Numbered from the stretch's first letter, positions 20,960-33,061 are shown. The stretch is 64,000 nt of DNA from Cupriavidus necator N-1 (GCF_000219215.1 NC_015726.1:3224001-3288000); one strand, 5' to 3'. Notes: generated by a model not told the origin, from the sequence alone. A program made the numbers and translations.

Positions 20960-21847
20960 TCAGCCCTTGCGTTCGGCCTGCAGCGCGGCGCGCAGCTCGG
21001 CCAGCACGGGCGCGGTGCGGGGCCGCACGCCACGCCAGATATAAAAGGCCTCGGCGGCCTGTTCGACCAGCATGCCCAGGCCGTCGCTCACGCGCGCGCC
21101 GCAGCGGGTGGCGAACTGCAGGAACACGGTAGGCTCGGCGCCGTACATCATGTCGTAGGCCAGCACGCCTTCGCCCAGCAGGAACTCGGGCACCGGCGGC
21201 ACTTCGCCATGCAGACTGCTGGACGAGGCATTGATCACCACGTCGACGGCTTCGTCCTCGGACAGCCCGTCGAGCGCGTCGAGCCCGCCGCCCCACAGTT
21301 CCACGCCGTACTGGTCGGCGGCTTCGACAAATTCTTCCAGCATGTCGCTGGCGCGCGACGCGGTGCGGTTGGCCACCACGATGCGCGACGGCCGGCATTC
21401 GATCAGCGGCAGCATCGCGCCCATGGCGGCGCCGCCAGCGCCCAGCAGCAGCACGCGCTTGCCTTCGATCAGCGTGTCGAGGTTGTCCTGGATATCGCGC
21501 ACCAGGCCGATGCCGTCGGTGTTGTCGCCATGGATCATGCCCTCTTCGATCCACAGCGTGTTGACCGCGCCGGCGGCCTCGGCGCGCTCGGTCAGGCGGT
21601 CGGCCAGGTCATAGGCCTCCAGCTTGAACGGCACCGTCACGTTGCAGCCGTAGCCGCCATCGGCAAAGAACTGACGCACGGTGTCGGCAAACCCGTCCAG
21701 CGGCGCCTCCAGGCGGTCGTATTGCACCGCTTCGCCGGTCTGGCGCGCAAAGGCGGCGTGGATCGCCGGCGAGCGGCTGTGCGCCACCGGGTTGCCGATC
21801 ACCACATAGCGGTCGGAAGTGGCTTGGGAAGAATCAGTTGATGTCAT
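20960..21847 (-). CDS. aroE: Shikimate dehydrogenase
   Basis: Reduces 3-dehydroshikimate with NADPH in aromatic amino-acid synthesis. The 295-aa protein shows the shikimate-binding [15 protein letters not shown] (19-33), the catalytic Lys in [14 protein letters not shown], the [11 protein letters not shown] motif with the catalytic Asp, and the [13 protein letters not shown] nucleotide loop. Its start codon overlaps the stop of the TonB-like gene upstream (TGATG), so tonB-aroE-mtgA form one unit. Confidence 0.96.
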   Translation of the reverse strand: MTSTDSSQATSDRYVVIGNPVAHSRSPAIHAAFARQTGEAVQYDRLEAPLDGFADTVRQFFADGGYGCNVTVPFKLEAYDLADRLTERAEAAGAVNTLWIEEGMIHGDNTDGIGLVRDIQDNLDTLIEGKRVLLLGAGGAAMGAMLPLIECRPSRIVVANRTASRASDMLEEFVEAADQYGVELWGGGLDALDGLSEDEAVDVVINASSSSLHGEVPPVPEFLLGEGVLAYDMMYGAEPTVFLQFATRCGARVSDGLGMLVEQAAEAFYIWRGVRPRTAPVLAELRAALQAERKG

Positions 21848-22779
21848 CAGCGTGCCTGCAAGCGGGTTTCCAGCCCGCTGCGCGAAAACTTGAAAGTGGA
21901 AATGACTTCAAGGATGTCCTGGCGCGACGCCATCTCGGCGGTAAAGGGGCCGAACGGCGCGGCCGCGCGCACGATCGCCACGGCCTGGCGGTCCAGCGCG
22001 GGATCGCCCGAGCTCTTGACCACGTCGATGGCATCGACGTTGTAGCCGTCGCGGTTGTAGCCGAGCTTGCCCAGCCGATTGACGTTGATCACCAGGATCA
22101 GCTGGCCGTACAGCGGCTTGCCGTTGCGTTGCGGGAAATCAGTTGTGCCGCGCGCCTCGATCTTGTGGCGCAGCCGGTCGTAGTACTGCGCGTAGTCGAC
22201 CGCCTGGGCGCTGGTGGCGGTCAGCTGGAAGCGCTTGGGCCGCTTGGCGTAGTGGTCCAGGTTGCGGCCGATCTCGGCCTCCAGCCTGGCCATCTCGTCG
22301 GTCGAGGTGCGCTCGTCCTGGCCGCGCTGCGGGGTGTCCTGGCGCTTCTCGCCGGGCTTGAGCGGCTGGTTGCGCACCGGCGGCGCGGCCTCGCGCGACT
22401 GGGTCAGCAGGCGTTGCTGCTCCTGCTCCAGCTGCTCGACGCGGCGCTGCACCTGGCGCACCAGGTCGCCTTCCTGCGTCTGGGTCTGCGCGGGCAGCGG
22501 CGTGGTGGCGCGCTGCAGGTCATGGTCGCCGCCGCCGTCCAGGTTGGCTTGCGCCAGCGCGGTCGGGTTGCGCGGCTTCTGCGCCGACTTGGCATTGACC
22601 AGCACCACGTCCAGCGCGGCATCGCTGCGCTTGATCTCGAACACCTCGGGCGCGGCCACCCGCACCATCAGCAGCAGCACGTGCACGGCCACGGAAATGG
22701 CCAGCGCCTTGGCCAGCGTACTGCTGTTGTGCCACCTGGCATGCCACCAGTGGCGGGGAGCGGCGAGAGTGGCGTTCAC
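21847..22779 (-). CDS. tonB: TonB-like energy transducer
   Basis: 310-aa protein with a short cytoplasmic N-terminus, one membrane helix (KALAISVAVHVLLLMVRV, about residues 25-42), a long Gln/Glu/Arg-rich periplasmic spacer with coiled-coil character (VQRRVEQLEQEQQRLLTQ) and a TonB C-terminal domain of about 90 residues (GQLILVINVNRLGKLG onward). It probably couples inner-membrane energy to an outer-membrane or envelope function. There is no exbB/exbD beside it and it is co-transcribed with aroE and mtgA, so a classical siderophore role is not shown. Confidence 0.82.
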   Translation of the reverse strand: MNATLAAPRHWWHARWHNSSTLAKALAISVAVHVLLLMVRVAAPEVFEIKRSDAALDVVLVNAKSAQKPRNPTALAQANLDGGGDHDLQRATTPLPAQTQTQEGDLVRQVQRRVEQLEQEQQRLLTQSREAAPPVRNQPLKPGEKRQDTPQRGQDERTSTDEMARLEAEIGRNLDHYAKRPKRFQLTATSAQAVDYAQYYDRLRHKIEARGTTDFPQRNGKPLYGQLILVINVNRLGKLGYNRDGYNVDAIDVVKSSGDPALDRQAVAIVRAAAPFGPFTAEMASRQDILEVISTFKFSRSGLETRLQAR

Positions 22780-22887
22780 GATGGATGGAGGGTGGCTGAA
22801 GGGGCCGGCGGCGGCCTGGCAAGACCGGGGCCACTAGCCCCGGATCAGACAGGCATTGTAAGTGAGCGCCGCCGATTTCCGAAGGCT

Positions 22888-24990
22888 TCAGCCGGCCGCC
22901 GGGGTGCCGGTGTCGCGCTCGCCCGACGCCGCCCCGGCATCGTCGTCGCCAGGTTCGGCCGGGGTTTCGGCCGAGACCCCGGCGGCCTGCTCAGCGGCTT
23001 CCTCGGCGGCCGCCTCGGCAGCGGCTTCGGCGGACAACTCTGCGGCTTCCTCGTCGCTTTCCAGCTCTTCCTCGGGCACTTCGCCTTCACCGGCGAAGAT
23101 TTCCAGCACCCGGCAGGACACTTCCAGCGTGATCTCGTCGGTCTCGCCGATCTCCAGCAGCACCTGCGTGCCGCGCTGCGCCTGGACCAGCTCGGGCACG
23201 CGCGTGACCAGCGGGATCTCGGTAAAGCGCACCGCGCCTTCCTTGAGCACCGAGGCCACCATGCGCTCGCGCTTTTCCTGCTTGAGCCAGCGCAGGCACC
23301 AGTAGCGCTCCATGGTCGACTGGTGGTCGGCATAGGCGGCGTAAGTGCCTTCGAAGTCCGCCACCGCGGCAAGCAGGTCGGCGTCCTTGGGCTTGAACGG
23401 CGCCACCAGCTTGGCGGTCACGCCGTGCTGGGCCACCGCCAGGATCTGCCACTGGTTGACCAGGTCGACATAGCGGCGCAGCGGCGAGGTGCTCCACGCG
23501 TACTGCGCCACGCCCAGGCCCTCATGCGGCGCCGGGTAGGTCTGCATGCGGGTGCGGTGCATGCCCCACGCCTTCTGCGTGCGGTAGATGCCCGGCACGC
23601 CGTTGTCGGCCAGCAGTTTGCCCCAGGTGCTGTTGGCCAGGATCATCAGCTCGGCCACGATCTTGTCCAGCGGCGAGCCGCGCTTGCGCTGTTCGATGCG
23701 CACGCGCTGGCTGCCGTCGGCCTGGTCGTCCAGGTAGAAATTGAAGTCGGCGCGGTTGTGGGTCTCGGGGCGCAGGCCGCTGGCCAGGCGCGCCTTCTGG
23801 CGCTCGTCGTACAGGTAGCCGGCAAAGTGCCACAGCTGCGTCAGTGCGTCGCGGAACGGGTAGTCGCCGGTGCCCGCGGCAAGCGCAGCCTCGGTGATGA
23901 CATCGTCGAGCAGGTTGTGGCGCAGGTTGGCGGCGATCGGCACCATCTCGGCGCGGGTCTCGCTGCCGGTGATCAGCCACACGGTCGGGTCCACCGTCAC
24001 GTACAGCGACAGCGCCGGGCACGTGCGCCCTTCCTGCAGCGTGTAGCGCTCCACCACGGCGTCGGGCAGCATGGTGATCTTGTCGCCCGGGAAATAGACC
24101 GTGGACAGCCGCTGGCGCGCGACGGCATCGAGCGGTTCGCTGCGGCGGATGCCCAGCGCGGGCGCGGCGATATGGATGCCGATGCGCAGCTTGCCGTCGG
24201 GCAGCCTGGTCACGGACAGCGCATCGTCGATCTCGGTGGTGGTGACGTCGTCGATGGAGAATGCCTCCACGTCGGCCACCGGCAGATCGGCGGGCGGCTC
24301 GGGCACGTCGGTATCCGGGAAGCCGGTGCCCTTGGGGAAGCATTCCGCCAGGAACTTGGCCTCATGCAGCGCGCGGGCGCTGGCGACACCGCCGGCGGCC
24401 ACCATCAGCCGCATCGGGGTCATGCCCAGCGCCGTGCAGGCCGCATCCATGGCCTTGAATTCCAGGCTGTTCTTGTCCGGCTTGAACAGCAGCTGCAGCA
24501 CCTTGTTGCGGAACGTCTCCGGCAGCGTCAGCGCCTTGAGCTGGTCTTCATACTCGGCCTGCACCAGCGCCTGCTGGCGCTTGCGCTCGAGCGCGGCCAG
24601 CGCCGCCTTGAGCTGGTCTTCGGGCGCGCGCTGGTAGCGGCCGCGCCCCTTGCGGCGGAAGTACACCGGGTTGCCATGCAGCGCCATCGCCAGCGCCGCC
24701 TGCTGCACCGGGCCGGGCTCGGCGCCGTAGTACTCGGCGGCCAGCTCGGCAAAGCCGAATTCTGCCTCTGGCGCGCATTCCCACAGGAAGTCCAGGTCGA
24801 TCTCGGCCGTCATGTCGCCGGTCTGGCGCACCAGCTCGATTGCCGACGGCTGCGCGAACTGCAGCAGCACGTCGCGCGACTTGACCTTGGTGCGCTTGCC
24901 CGCTGGCAACTCCACCTGGTAAGCCTCGCCCTGCTGGTTCAGCACGGTGCCGGCGCGGATTTCGCCGCCTTCTTCGAACAGCAACTGCAT
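22888..24990 (-). CDS. RNB-domain 3'-5' exoribonuclease (RNase II family)
   Basis: 700-aa protein. The RNB catalytic domain occupies roughly residues 230-560 and contains FSIDDVTTTEIDDALSV (about 240), with the Asp cluster that binds catalytic Mg2+ in RNase II/R. The N-terminal part (AGTVLNQQGEAYQVELPAG) is not a typical cold-shock pair, and the C-terminus ends in an acidic Glu/Ala tail after residue about 640. Homologues in Burkholderiales are annotated as RNase II/VacB-like; whether it acts like RNase II or RNase R is unknown. Confidence 0.88.
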   Translation of the reverse strand: MQLLFEEGGEIRAGTVLNQQGEAYQVELPAGKRTKVKSRDVLLQFAQPSAIELVRQTGDMTAEIDLDFLWECAPEAEFGFAELAAEYYGAEPGPVQQAALAMALHGNPVYFRRKGRGRYQRAPEDQLKAALAALERKRQQALVQAEYEDQLKALTLPETFRNKVLQLLFKPDKNSLEFKAMDAACTALGMTPMRLMVAAGGVASARALHEAKFLAECFPKGTGFPDTDVPEPPADLPVADVEAFSIDDVTTTEIDDALSVTRLPDGKLRIGIHIAAPALGIRRSEPLDAVARQRLSTVYFPGDKITMLPDAVVERYTLQEGRTCPALSLYVTVDPTVWLITGSETRAEMVPIAANLRHNLLDDVITEAALAAGTGDYPFRDALTQLWHFAGYLYDERQKARLASGLRPETHNRADFNFYLDDQADGSQRVRIEQRKRGSPLDKIVAELMILANSTWGKLLADNGVPGIYRTQKAWGMHRTRMQTYPAPHEGLGVAQYAWSTSPLRRYVDLVNQWQILAVAQHGVTAKLVAPFKPKDADLLAAVADFEGTYAAYADHQSTMERYWCLRWLKQEKRERMVASVLKEGAVRFTEIPLVTRVPELVQAQRGTQVLLEIGETDEITLEVSCRVLEIFAGEGEVPEEELESDEEAAELSAEAAAEAAAEEAAEQAAGVSAETPAEPGDDDAGAASGERDTGTPAAG

Positions 24991-25256
24991 CGATCGGTAC
25001 TTTCAGAAATGCGCGGAACCGCGCCTGGCCGCCAAGAGGCAGCGCCGGGGCGGGTCCTGTGGGAGAAATGGTGCAACCGGGCGCAAATGCGTGCGAACGG
25101 AAGCGAGTGCGGCGCGCGGGGTGCGAATCGCTGGCCGCGAGCCGCGCCGTATCGGTACGGCCCGAGACCTGGAATGATACCGCACCCCGCTCCGGCGGCT
25201 GCGGGGGCCGGCGCACCGGCAAGGTGCGTGCACCCGGCCCGCAGCGGCGCGCAGGC

Positions 25257-26652
<1,396 letters not shown>

Positions 26653-26656
<4 letters not shown>

Positions 26657-27267
26657 GCCGGGCCTGCGCCGGCCGGCACCTTGCCGCCGGGGCCATAGCC
26701 GCAGAAGGCGAGCACATCGTCGACGTAGTCGGCAAATTCGCTGATGCCGTGATCGCTGCCCTCGATCACGCGGATGTTCGCGCCCGGGCAAGCCGCGACC
26801 ATCTCACGGTAGTCCAGTACCTCGTCGCCGGTGGCGGCGATCAGGTAATAGCGTTCGGGATCGGTGATGGTGTCCACGCGCAGGTCCAGCAGCTCCTGCA
26901 GGTGGCGGCGCTCGACCGTGACCGAGCCGCCGCCGTGCCACAGCGGCTGTTCACCCAGGTACGTTTCCAGGTCGGTCCAGGGGTGGATGGCCGGATTGAG
27001 CAGCACGGTCTTGCAGCCATGGCGCTCGCCCAGCCAGCGGGCATAGAAGCCGCCCAGCGACGAGCCGACGATGGCGATCTCCTGGTCGCCGCCGGCCTGC
27101 GCGGCGCGGATCGCGGCCTGCGCCTGGGCAATGGCCATTTCGGGCGAGACATTGAGCGTGGGGCAGGCGTAGTAGCGGCCCACGCCCCACTCGCGCATGC
27201 GCTCCTGCACCAGCCGGGCCTTGAACGACTGGGGCGAGGAGCGGAATCCGTGCAGGTACAGCAGCAT
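26653..27267 (-). CDS. YqiA-like alpha/beta-hydrolase
   Basis: 204-aa alpha/beta-hydrolase of the YqiA/YcfP esterase group. It begins [13 protein letters not shown] (oxyanion region), has the nucleophile elbow [11 protein letters not shown] (Ser70) and a C-terminal His in [10 protein letters not shown]. Known YqiA members hydrolyse short acyl esters, including acyl-CoA thioesters, but the physiological substrate is uncertain. It is first of three overlapping genes (yqiA-ubiC-fabG-like) and follows mpl by 18 bases. Confidence 0.87.
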
Positions 27268-27285
27268 GGTCGTCCTTCCCGCCGG

Positions 27286-28671
27286 TCAGCGTGCGGCGCC
27301 CTGAGCCAGGGCGTCCAGCAGCTTCTGGTGCACGCCGCCGAAGCCGCCGTTGCTCATCACCAGCACGTGGTCGCCCGGCTGCGCCGCGGCACGCACGGCC
27401 TGCACCAGCGCGCCCAGGTCCTGGAAGGCGGCAGCCTTGTCGCCCAGCGGCGCCAGCGATTCGGCCAGGTCCCAGCCCAGCGCGTCCCTGCCGGCCGGGG
27501 CGCCGTAGCCGAACACCAGGTCGGCCTGCTCCAGGCTGGCCGGCAACTGCGCCTTCATCACGCCCAGCTTCATGGTGTTGGAGCGCGGCTCCAGCACCGC
27601 CAGGATGCGGGCATCGCCGACGCGGCGGCGCAGCCCTTCCAGCGTGGTCTGGATCGCGGTCGGATGGTGGGCGAAGTCGTCATAGACCGTCACGCCGCCG
27701 GCCACGCCGCGCACTTCCATGCGGCGCTTGACGTTGGCAAAGCGGGACAGCGATTCGATCGCCTGCGCGGCCGGCACGCCCACATGACGCGCGGCGGCGA
27801 TCGCGGCCAGCGCATTCATGCGGTTGTGGGTGCCCTGCAGGTCCCATACCACGGTGCCCTGTACGGCATCGCCAAACCAGACGTCGAAGGTGTCCTTGCC
27901 GGGCGCCGCCGTGGCGGCAGCATCGCTCTCGCGCCAGTCGCCTACGCCAAACTGCTCGACCTCGCTCCAGCAGCCGCGCTCCAGCACGCGTGCCAGGCTT
28001 TCCTCAACGCCGTTGACGACGATCCGGCCCTGGCCGGGCACGGTGCGCACCAGATGGTGGAACTGGGTCTCGATCGCCGCCAGATCCGGGAAGATGTCGG
28101 CATGATCGTATTCCAGGTTGTTCAGGATTGCGGTGCGCGGGCGGTAGTGGACAAACTTGCTGCGCTTGTCGAAGAAGGCGGTGTCGTACTCGTCGGCCTC
28201 GATCACAAAGAAGTCCGATTCGGTCACGCGTGCCGAGATGCCGAAGTTCTGCGGCACCCCGCCCACCAGGAAGCCGGGGTTATAGCCGGCATCCTCCAGG
28301 ATCCAGGCCAGCATCGACGTGGTGGTGGTCTTGCCGTGCGTGCCGGCCACCGCCAGCACCCACTTGCGCGCCAGCACGTGCTCGCCCAGCCATTGCGGGC
28401 CCGACACATAGGGCAGGTTGCGGTCGAGGATGGCCTCCATCAGCGGATTGCCGCGCGAGACCACGTTACCGATCACGAACAGGTCCGGCTCCAGCGACAG
28501 CTGGGCGGGGTCGAAGCCTTCGATCAGCTCGATCCCCTGGGCCTCGAGCTGGGTGCTCATCGGCGGGTAGACATTGGCATCGCAGCCGGTGACGCGGTGG
28601 CCGGCCTCTTTTGCCAGTACCGCCAGGCCGCCCATGAAGGTGCCGCAGATGCCAAGGATATGAATATGCAT
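27286..28671 (-). CDS. mpl: UDP-MurNAc:L-Ala-gamma-D-Glu-meso-DAP ligase
   Basis: Cytoplasmic murein-recycling ligase that reattaches the tripeptide to UDP-MurNAc. The 461-aa Mur-ligase has IHILGICGTFMGGLAVLA at the start, the ATP loop VAGTHGKTTTTSM, the VIEADEYDTAFFDKRSKF central motif and YDDFAHHPTAIQTTL near residue 345. Start ATG 28671 is chosen because MHIHILGICGTFMG is the canonical N-terminus. Divergent from the conserved unknown gene at 28874. Confidence 0.95.
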   Translation of the reverse strand: MHIHILGICGTFMGGLAVLAKEAGHRVTGCDANVYPPMSTQLEAQGIELIEGFDPAQLSLEPDLFVIGNVVSRGNPLMEAILDRNLPYVSGPQWLGEHVLARKWVLAVAGTHGKTTTTSMLAWILEDAGYNPGFLVGGVPQNFGISARVTESDFFVIEADEYDTAFFDKRSKFVHYRPRTAILNNLEYDHADIFPDLAAIETQFHHLVRTVPGQGRIVVNGVEESLARVLERGCWSEVEQFGVGDWRESDAAATAAPGKDTFDVWFGDAVQGTVVWDLQGTHNRMNALAAIAAARHVGVPAAQAIESLSRFANVKRRMEVRGVAGGVTVYDDFAHHPTAIQTTLEGLRRRVGDARILAVLEPRSNTMKLGVMKAQLPASLEQADLVFGYGAPAGRDALGWDLAESLAPLGDKAAAFQDLGALVQAVRAAAQPGDHVLVMSNGGFGGVHQKLLDALAQGAAR

Positions 28672-28873
28672 GGGTTCCCGGAAAGACTTGAAGCCCGCAG
28701 GCGTGGGGATTCGGCACCCGGCGTGGCGCGGCGGCACGGCGGCTGTTTCAGGCCGTGTCTTGCGGTGCGGTGGCCGGGCAGGAAGCCTTCGATTGTACCC
28801 GAGCGCCCGCGGCCTTCGCTGCACTGCGGCAGCGCGCGCGCCGGTTGCGCGGGAGCCTCCGGTATCATGGGGC

Positions 28874-29563
28874 ATGACCCGACGCACCACCCCCGACCCT
28901 ACCCGCCTGCGCGAGGAAATCGCCCAGGCTGCCGCCCGGATGATTGCCGAGGACGGTGCCGACTACGCCACCGCCAAGCGCAAGGCCGCGCGCCAGGTGC
29001 TGGGCGAGCAGCGCGTGCCCGGCGAATGGCTGCCCGACAACGAGCAGGTCGAAGCCGAGGTACGCGCCTACCAGGCGCTGTTCCACGCCGACAGCCAGCC
29101 CCGCGTGCTGGCGCTGCTGCGCCGGCTGGCGGTGCTGGCCATGGAAGACCTGGCGCCGTTCCGGCCTTACCTGGTCGGCGCCGTGCTCAACGGCACCGCC
29201 ACCGAGCACTCCGATATCTATCTGCAGTGCTTCTGCGACAGCGCCAAGGATGCGACGCTGCACCTGATCAACGCCGGCGTGGACTTCGAGACCAGCGAGA
29301 GCCGGCATTTCGGCGGCCGCGGCGAGGTCGAGACCCTCAGCTTCCTGTGGAAGGGCCAGTGGCCCGACCGCCGCGAGGCCCGGCTGCTCGCCGGCGAGGT
29401 GCGCGCGGAACTGGGTGCCCCAGTCGGCATTCATATAGCACTGTATGATGCCGTCGACGAACGCGGCGCCGTGCGTGCCGACGCCTCGGGGCGCCCGGCC
29501 CGCGCCGACGTGCAGGCGGTACGGGCGCTGATGGACGCGCCCGGCGATGCCGACCCGGCCTGA
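28874..29563 (+). CDS. Conserved protein of unknown function next to mpl
   Basis: 229-aa soluble protein with no signal peptide or membrane helix. The N-terminal helical part (EIAQAAARMIAEDGADYATA, then KRKAARQVLGE) is followed by a predicted alpha/beta region with FRPYLVGAVLNGTATEHSDI, a segment reminiscent of nucleotidyltransferase-like folds (G-x-A-T-E-H-S-D). I recall related proteins in many beta- and gammaproteobacteria, some mislabelled as Mur ligases because of their neighbour. Function is unknown. Start ATG 28874 fits the N-terminus of the conserved part. Confidence 0.8.
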   Translation: MTRRTTPDPTRLREEIAQAAARMIAEDGADYATAKRKAARQVLGEQRVPGEWLPDNEQVEAEVRAYQALFHADSQPRVLALLRRLAVLAMEDLAPFRPYLVGAVLNGTATEHSDIYLQCFCDSAKDATLHLINAGVDFETSESRHFGGRGEVETLSFLWKGQWPDRREARLLAGEVRAELGAPVGIHIALYDAVDERGAVRADASGRPARADVQAVRALMDAPGDADPA

Positions 29564-29598
29564 CGCCCGCCCCTACTACACAGGTCCGAGCCATCCCC

Positions 29599-30147
29599 AT
29601 GACTGAAACCGTTTCCTCGCCCGCCCGCCGCTCCCGCCTCTGGCTGTGGATCGCCGTGGCCGTGGTCGCCTGCGCCACCGGCGCACTGGCCGGCCATTTC
29701 GTGTTCTCGCCCAAGCCCGCCAGCGACCAGGCGGTGGAAACCTTCTTCCAGACACGCCTGCCCGACGCCGCCGGCGCTGACCTGGACCTGGGCAAGCTGC
29801 GCGGCAAGACCGTGGTGATCAACTTCTGGGCGCCCTGGTGCGGGCCGTGTGTCGAGGAAATGCCGGAGCTGACCGCGCTGCATGAGGAATACAAGAGCCG
29901 CCAGGTCGAGTTTGTCGGCATCGGCATCGATTCCGCCGCCAATATCCAGCAGTTCACCACGAAGGTCCCGGTGGCCTACCCGCTCGCCGTGGCCGGTTTT
30001 GCCGGCACCGAGCTGTCGCGCAACTTCGGCAACAGCGCCGGCGGCCTGCCCTATACCGTGGTGATCAACCCGGACGGATCGGTGAAGTATCGCAAGATGG
30101 GACGGGTGACGGCTGAGGAACTGCGGGCCGTGCTGCCACGCGCCTGA
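29599..30147 (+). CDS. TlpA-like thiol-disulphide oxidoreductase
   Basis: 182-aa membrane-anchored thioredoxin-fold protein. One N-terminal helix (WLWIAVAVVACATGALAGH, about 15-33) faces the thioredoxin domain to the periplasm. The active site is FWAPWCGPCVEEMPEL with Cys81 and Cys84, and the cis-Pro loop is GGLPYTVV. TlpA/ResA-like proteins reduce cysteines of apocytochromes or other periplasmic proteins; the client is not known here. It precedes aroQ by 196 bases. Confidence 0.9.
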   Translation: MTETVSSPARRSRLWLWIAVAVVACATGALAGHFVFSPKPASDQAVETFFQTRLPDAAGADLDLGKLRGKTVVINFWAPWCGPCVEEMPELTALHEEYKSRQVEFVGIGIDSAANIQQFTTKVPVAYPLAVAGFAGTELSRNFGNSAGGLPYTVVINPDGSVKYRKMGRVTAEELRAVLPRA

Positions 30148-30343
30148 GCATATTCTTCCGCCAAGTTCGCTGAATTTCGGTTTTCTTCAGCGATTTGTTT
30201 CGCCGGGGCACCAAAACGGCCAGAAAGTGCTTCAAGGGCCGCCGAAGCGTCGCAAAGGTCGCCAAGCCTTGTATCGCGCGCTAGACAAATCCCTCTAAGC
30301 TACGGTAATCTCCGCGCAATTTCGTTGATCTGGTCGAGCCGCC

Positions 30344-30841
30344 GTGACTGCAACCCGCTCCCTCCGTCGCTCAGCCCGCTACCGCAAGGTGCTGGTCCTG
30401 CATGGGCCAAACCTGAACCTGCTGGGCACGCGCGAGCCAGAAACCTACGGGTACACGACGCTTGCCGATATCGACGCGGCCCTCGCCGAACGCGCGGCAA
30501 AAGCCGGCGTTTCGCTGGATACGTTCCAGTCCAACCATGAGGGGGCACTGGTCGACCGCATCCACGCCGCACGCGCGGAAGGGGTCGAGTTCATCATCAT
30601 CAACCCGGCTGCCTACACGCACACCAGCGTGGCACTGCGCGATGCCCTGGCCGGCGTGGCGATCCCGTTCGTCGAGGTGCACCTGTCCAACGTGCACCGG
30701 CGCGAAAGCTTTCGCCACCACTCCTATTTCTCTGACGTGGCGGTCGGAGTGATCTGCGGGCTCGGCTGGCAGGGTTACCTGCTGGCGCTGGACTATGTGC
30801 TGGACCAGGAGCAGCCGCCACCCGAGAGTTCGGGGAGCTGA
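30344..30841 (+). CDS. aroQ: 3-dehydroquinate dehydratase, type II
   Basis: Dehydrates 3-dehydroquinate in the shikimate pathway. The 165-aa protein has [19 protein letters not shown] with the catalytic Tyr35, [31 protein letters not shown] and [19 protein letters not shown]. Start is GTG 30344; the first about 13 residues are an unconserved basic extension before the first strand (KVLVLHG). The aroQ-accB-accC-prmA order is conserved in many proteobacteria. Confidence 0.94.
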   Translation: MTATRSLRRSARYRKVLVLHGPNLNLLGTREPETYGYTTLADIDAALAERAAKAGVSLDTFQSNHEGALVDRIHAARAEGVEFIIINPAAYTHTSVALRDALAGVAIPFVEVHLSNVHRRESFRHHSYFSDVAVGVICGLGWQGYLLALDYVLDQEQPPPESSGS

Positions 30842-31006
30842 ACTCCCAAGATTTTTTCGACAACCTGCGCGCGCCGCCCGGCGGCCTGCGCCCGTTGGCG
30901 TGCCTCGGCACGGCGGGCGCGGATTTCCGGTGGCCGGCAACACGATTCTTCCGCCGCGGCCCGTCCCGGGCAGCGGCCGGATAACCCGATTCAGGAGGAT
31001 AAAAAG

Positions 31007-31462
31007 ATGGACCTGCGCAAGCTGAAGACGCTTATCGACCTGGTGGCCGAATCCGGCATCTCCGAGCTGGAAGTCACCGAAGGCGACGGCAAGGTACGCA
31101 TCGTCAAGCAACCGCCGCAAATCGTCGCCGCGCCGATGGCCATGCCGCAGATGCAGGCGCTGCCGCCCGCCGCGGCCGCCGCACCGGCTGCGGCACCGGC
31201 TGCAGAGCCCGTCGCCCAGCTGCCCGCCGGCCATGTGGTGACCTCGCCGATGGTAGGCACGTTCTACCGTGCGCCGTCGCCGGGCGCCGCGCCGTTCGTC
31301 AACGTCGGCGACTCGGTCAAGGAAGGCCAGACCGTCTGCATCATCGAAGCCATGAAGCTGCTCAACGAAATCGAGTGCGACAAGGCCGGCGTCATCAAGG
31401 AAATCCTGGTCGAGAACGGCCAGGCCGTCGAATACGGCCAGCCGCTGTTCGTCATCGGCTGA
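31007..31462 (+). CDS. accB: Acetyl-CoA carboxylase biotin carboxyl carrier protein
   Basis: Carries biotin for malonyl-CoA formation. The 151-aa protein has an N-terminal helix region, an Ala/Pro-rich linker (residues about 40-72) and the biotinyl domain. The biotinylated lysine is Lys117 in [20 protein letters not shown] precedes ATG 31007. accC follows after 246 bases, a longer gap than usual. Confidence 0.96.
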   Translation: MDLRKLKTLIDLVAESGISELEVTEGDGKVRIVKQPPQIVAAPMAMPQMQALPPAAAAAPAAAPAAEPVAQLPAGHVVTSPMVGTFYRAPSPGAAPFVNVGDSVKEGQTVCIIEAMKLLNEIECDKAGVIKEILVENGQAVEYGQPLFVIG

Positions 31463-31708
31463 TCCTGACCGGCATGCCATGCCGCACGCTGCCATCGGCC
31501 ACGCAAGTGGCCCCCGCAGCAGTGCCCGCGCGGCATGCCATGGCGTTGTTTGGCGCCAGGGACGTTGTGGGCTTCGCGGCCCGTTCCGTGCAGTTCCATG
31601 CAGTTCCGCGCAGTATGGCGGCCGCGGCGGCGACAGCCCCCGGGCCGCGCGCCCGGCGTGCCGTTGCGGCACGCAGCGGGACCGCTACTGTTCTCGCAGA
31701 GAGAGACC

Positions 31709-33061
31709 ATGTTTGAAAAAATTCTGATCGCGAACCGCGGCGAAATCGCTCTTCGCATCCAGCGCGCCTGCCGCGAACTGGGCATCAAGACGGTCGTGGT
31801 GTACTCCGAGGCCGACAAGGAGGCCAAGTACGTACGCCTGGCAGACGAAGCCGTCTGCATCGGCCCGGCCCCGTCGCCGCTGTCATACCTGAACATGCCG
31901 GCCATCATCTCGGCCGCCGAAGTGACCGACGCGCAAGCCATCCACCCCGGCTACGGCTTCCTGTCCGAGAACGCCGATTTTGCCGAGCGTGTGGAGAAAT
32001 CCGGCTTCGTCTTTATCGGCCCGACCGCCGACAGCATCCGCCTGATGGGCGACAAGGTGTCGGCCAAGCAATCCATGATCAAGGCCGGCGTGCCGTGCGT
32101 GCCCGGCTCGGACGGCGCCCTGCCCGACGACCCCAAGGAAATCCTGGCCACTGCGCGCCGCGTGGGCTACCCGGTGATCATCAAGGCCGCAGGCGGCGGC
32201 GGTGGCCGCGGCATGCGCGTGGTGCACACGGAAGCCGCGCTGATCAACGCCGTCAACATGACGCGCGAAGAAGCCGGGCGCGCCTTCGGCAATCCCGAGG
32301 TCTACATGGAGAAGTTCCTTGAGAACCCGCGCCATGTGGAAATCCAGATCCTCGCCGACCAGCACCGCCAGGCGATCTGGCTGGGCGAGCGCGACTGCTC
32401 GATGCAGCGCCGCCACCAGAAGGTGATCGAGGAAGCGCCCGCACCGCACATTCCGCGCCGCCTGATCGAGCGCATCGGCGACCGCTGCGCCGAGGCCTGC
32501 AAGAAGATGGGCTATCGCGGCGCCGGCACGTTCGAGTTCCTGTACGAGAACAACGAGTTCTACTTCATCGAGATGAACACGCGCGTGCAGGTCGAGCACC
32601 CGGTCACCGAGATGATCACCGGCATCGACATTGTGCAGGAGCAGATCCGCATCGCCTTCGGCGAGAAGCTGCGCTTGCGCCAGAAGGATGTGCAGTTCCG
32701 TGGCCACGCGATCGAATGCCGCGTGAACGCCGAGGATCCGTTCAAGTTCACGCCGTCGCCGGGCCGCATCACCGCCTGGCACATGCCCGGCGGTCCGGGT
32801 GTGCGGGTCGACTCGCACGCGTATGATGGTTACTTCGTCCCGCCCAACTACGATTCGATGATCGGCAAGATCATTACTTACGGTGCCACGCGCGAGCAGG
32901 CCATTGCCCGCATGCGCATCGCGCTGTCGGAAATGGTGGTGGACGGGATCCAGACCAACGTGCCGCTGCACCGCGAGCTGATGATGGATGCCAACTTCGT
33001 TGAAGGCGGCACCAGCATCCACTACCTCGAGCATCGCCTGGCGGAGCGCGCGAAGGCCTGA
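31709..33061 (+). CDS. accC: Acetyl-CoA carboxylase, biotin carboxylase subunit
   Basis: ATP-grasp enzyme that carboxylates biotin on AccB. The 450-aa protein starts [20 protein letters not shown]. It has [14 protein letters not shown] (ATP glycine loop), [34 protein letters not shown] and [16 protein letters not shown] near residue 290, all AccC hallmarks. ATG 31709 is preceded by GAGAGA. The in-frame extension upstream (from 31535) is not homologous. Confidence 0.97.
   Translation: MFEKILIANRGEIALRIQRACRELGIKTVVVYSEADKEAKYVRLADEAVCIGPAPSPLSYLNMPAIISAAEVTDAQAIHPGYGFLSENADFAERVEKSGFVFIGPTADSIRLMGDKVSAKQSMIKAGVPCVPGSDGALPDDPKEILATARRVGYPVIIKAAGGGGGRGMRVVHTEAALINAVNMTREEAGRAFGNPEVYMEKFLENPRHVEIQILADQHRQAIWLGERDCSMQRRHQKVIEEAPAPHIPRRLIERIGDRCAEACKKMGYRGAGTFEFLYENNEFYFIEMNTRVQVEHPVTEMITGIDIVQEQIRIAFGEKLRLRQKDVQFRGHAIECRVNAEDPFKFTPSPGRITAWHMPGGPGVRVDSHAYDGYFVPPNYDSMIGKIITYGATREQAIARMRIALSEMVVDGIQTNVPLHRELMMDANFVEGGTSIHYLEHRLAERAKA

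Noticed and set aside
20943..21554. Long N-terminal extension of mtgA
   Set aside because: It is only an alternative frame through aroE and has no transglycosylase similarity.
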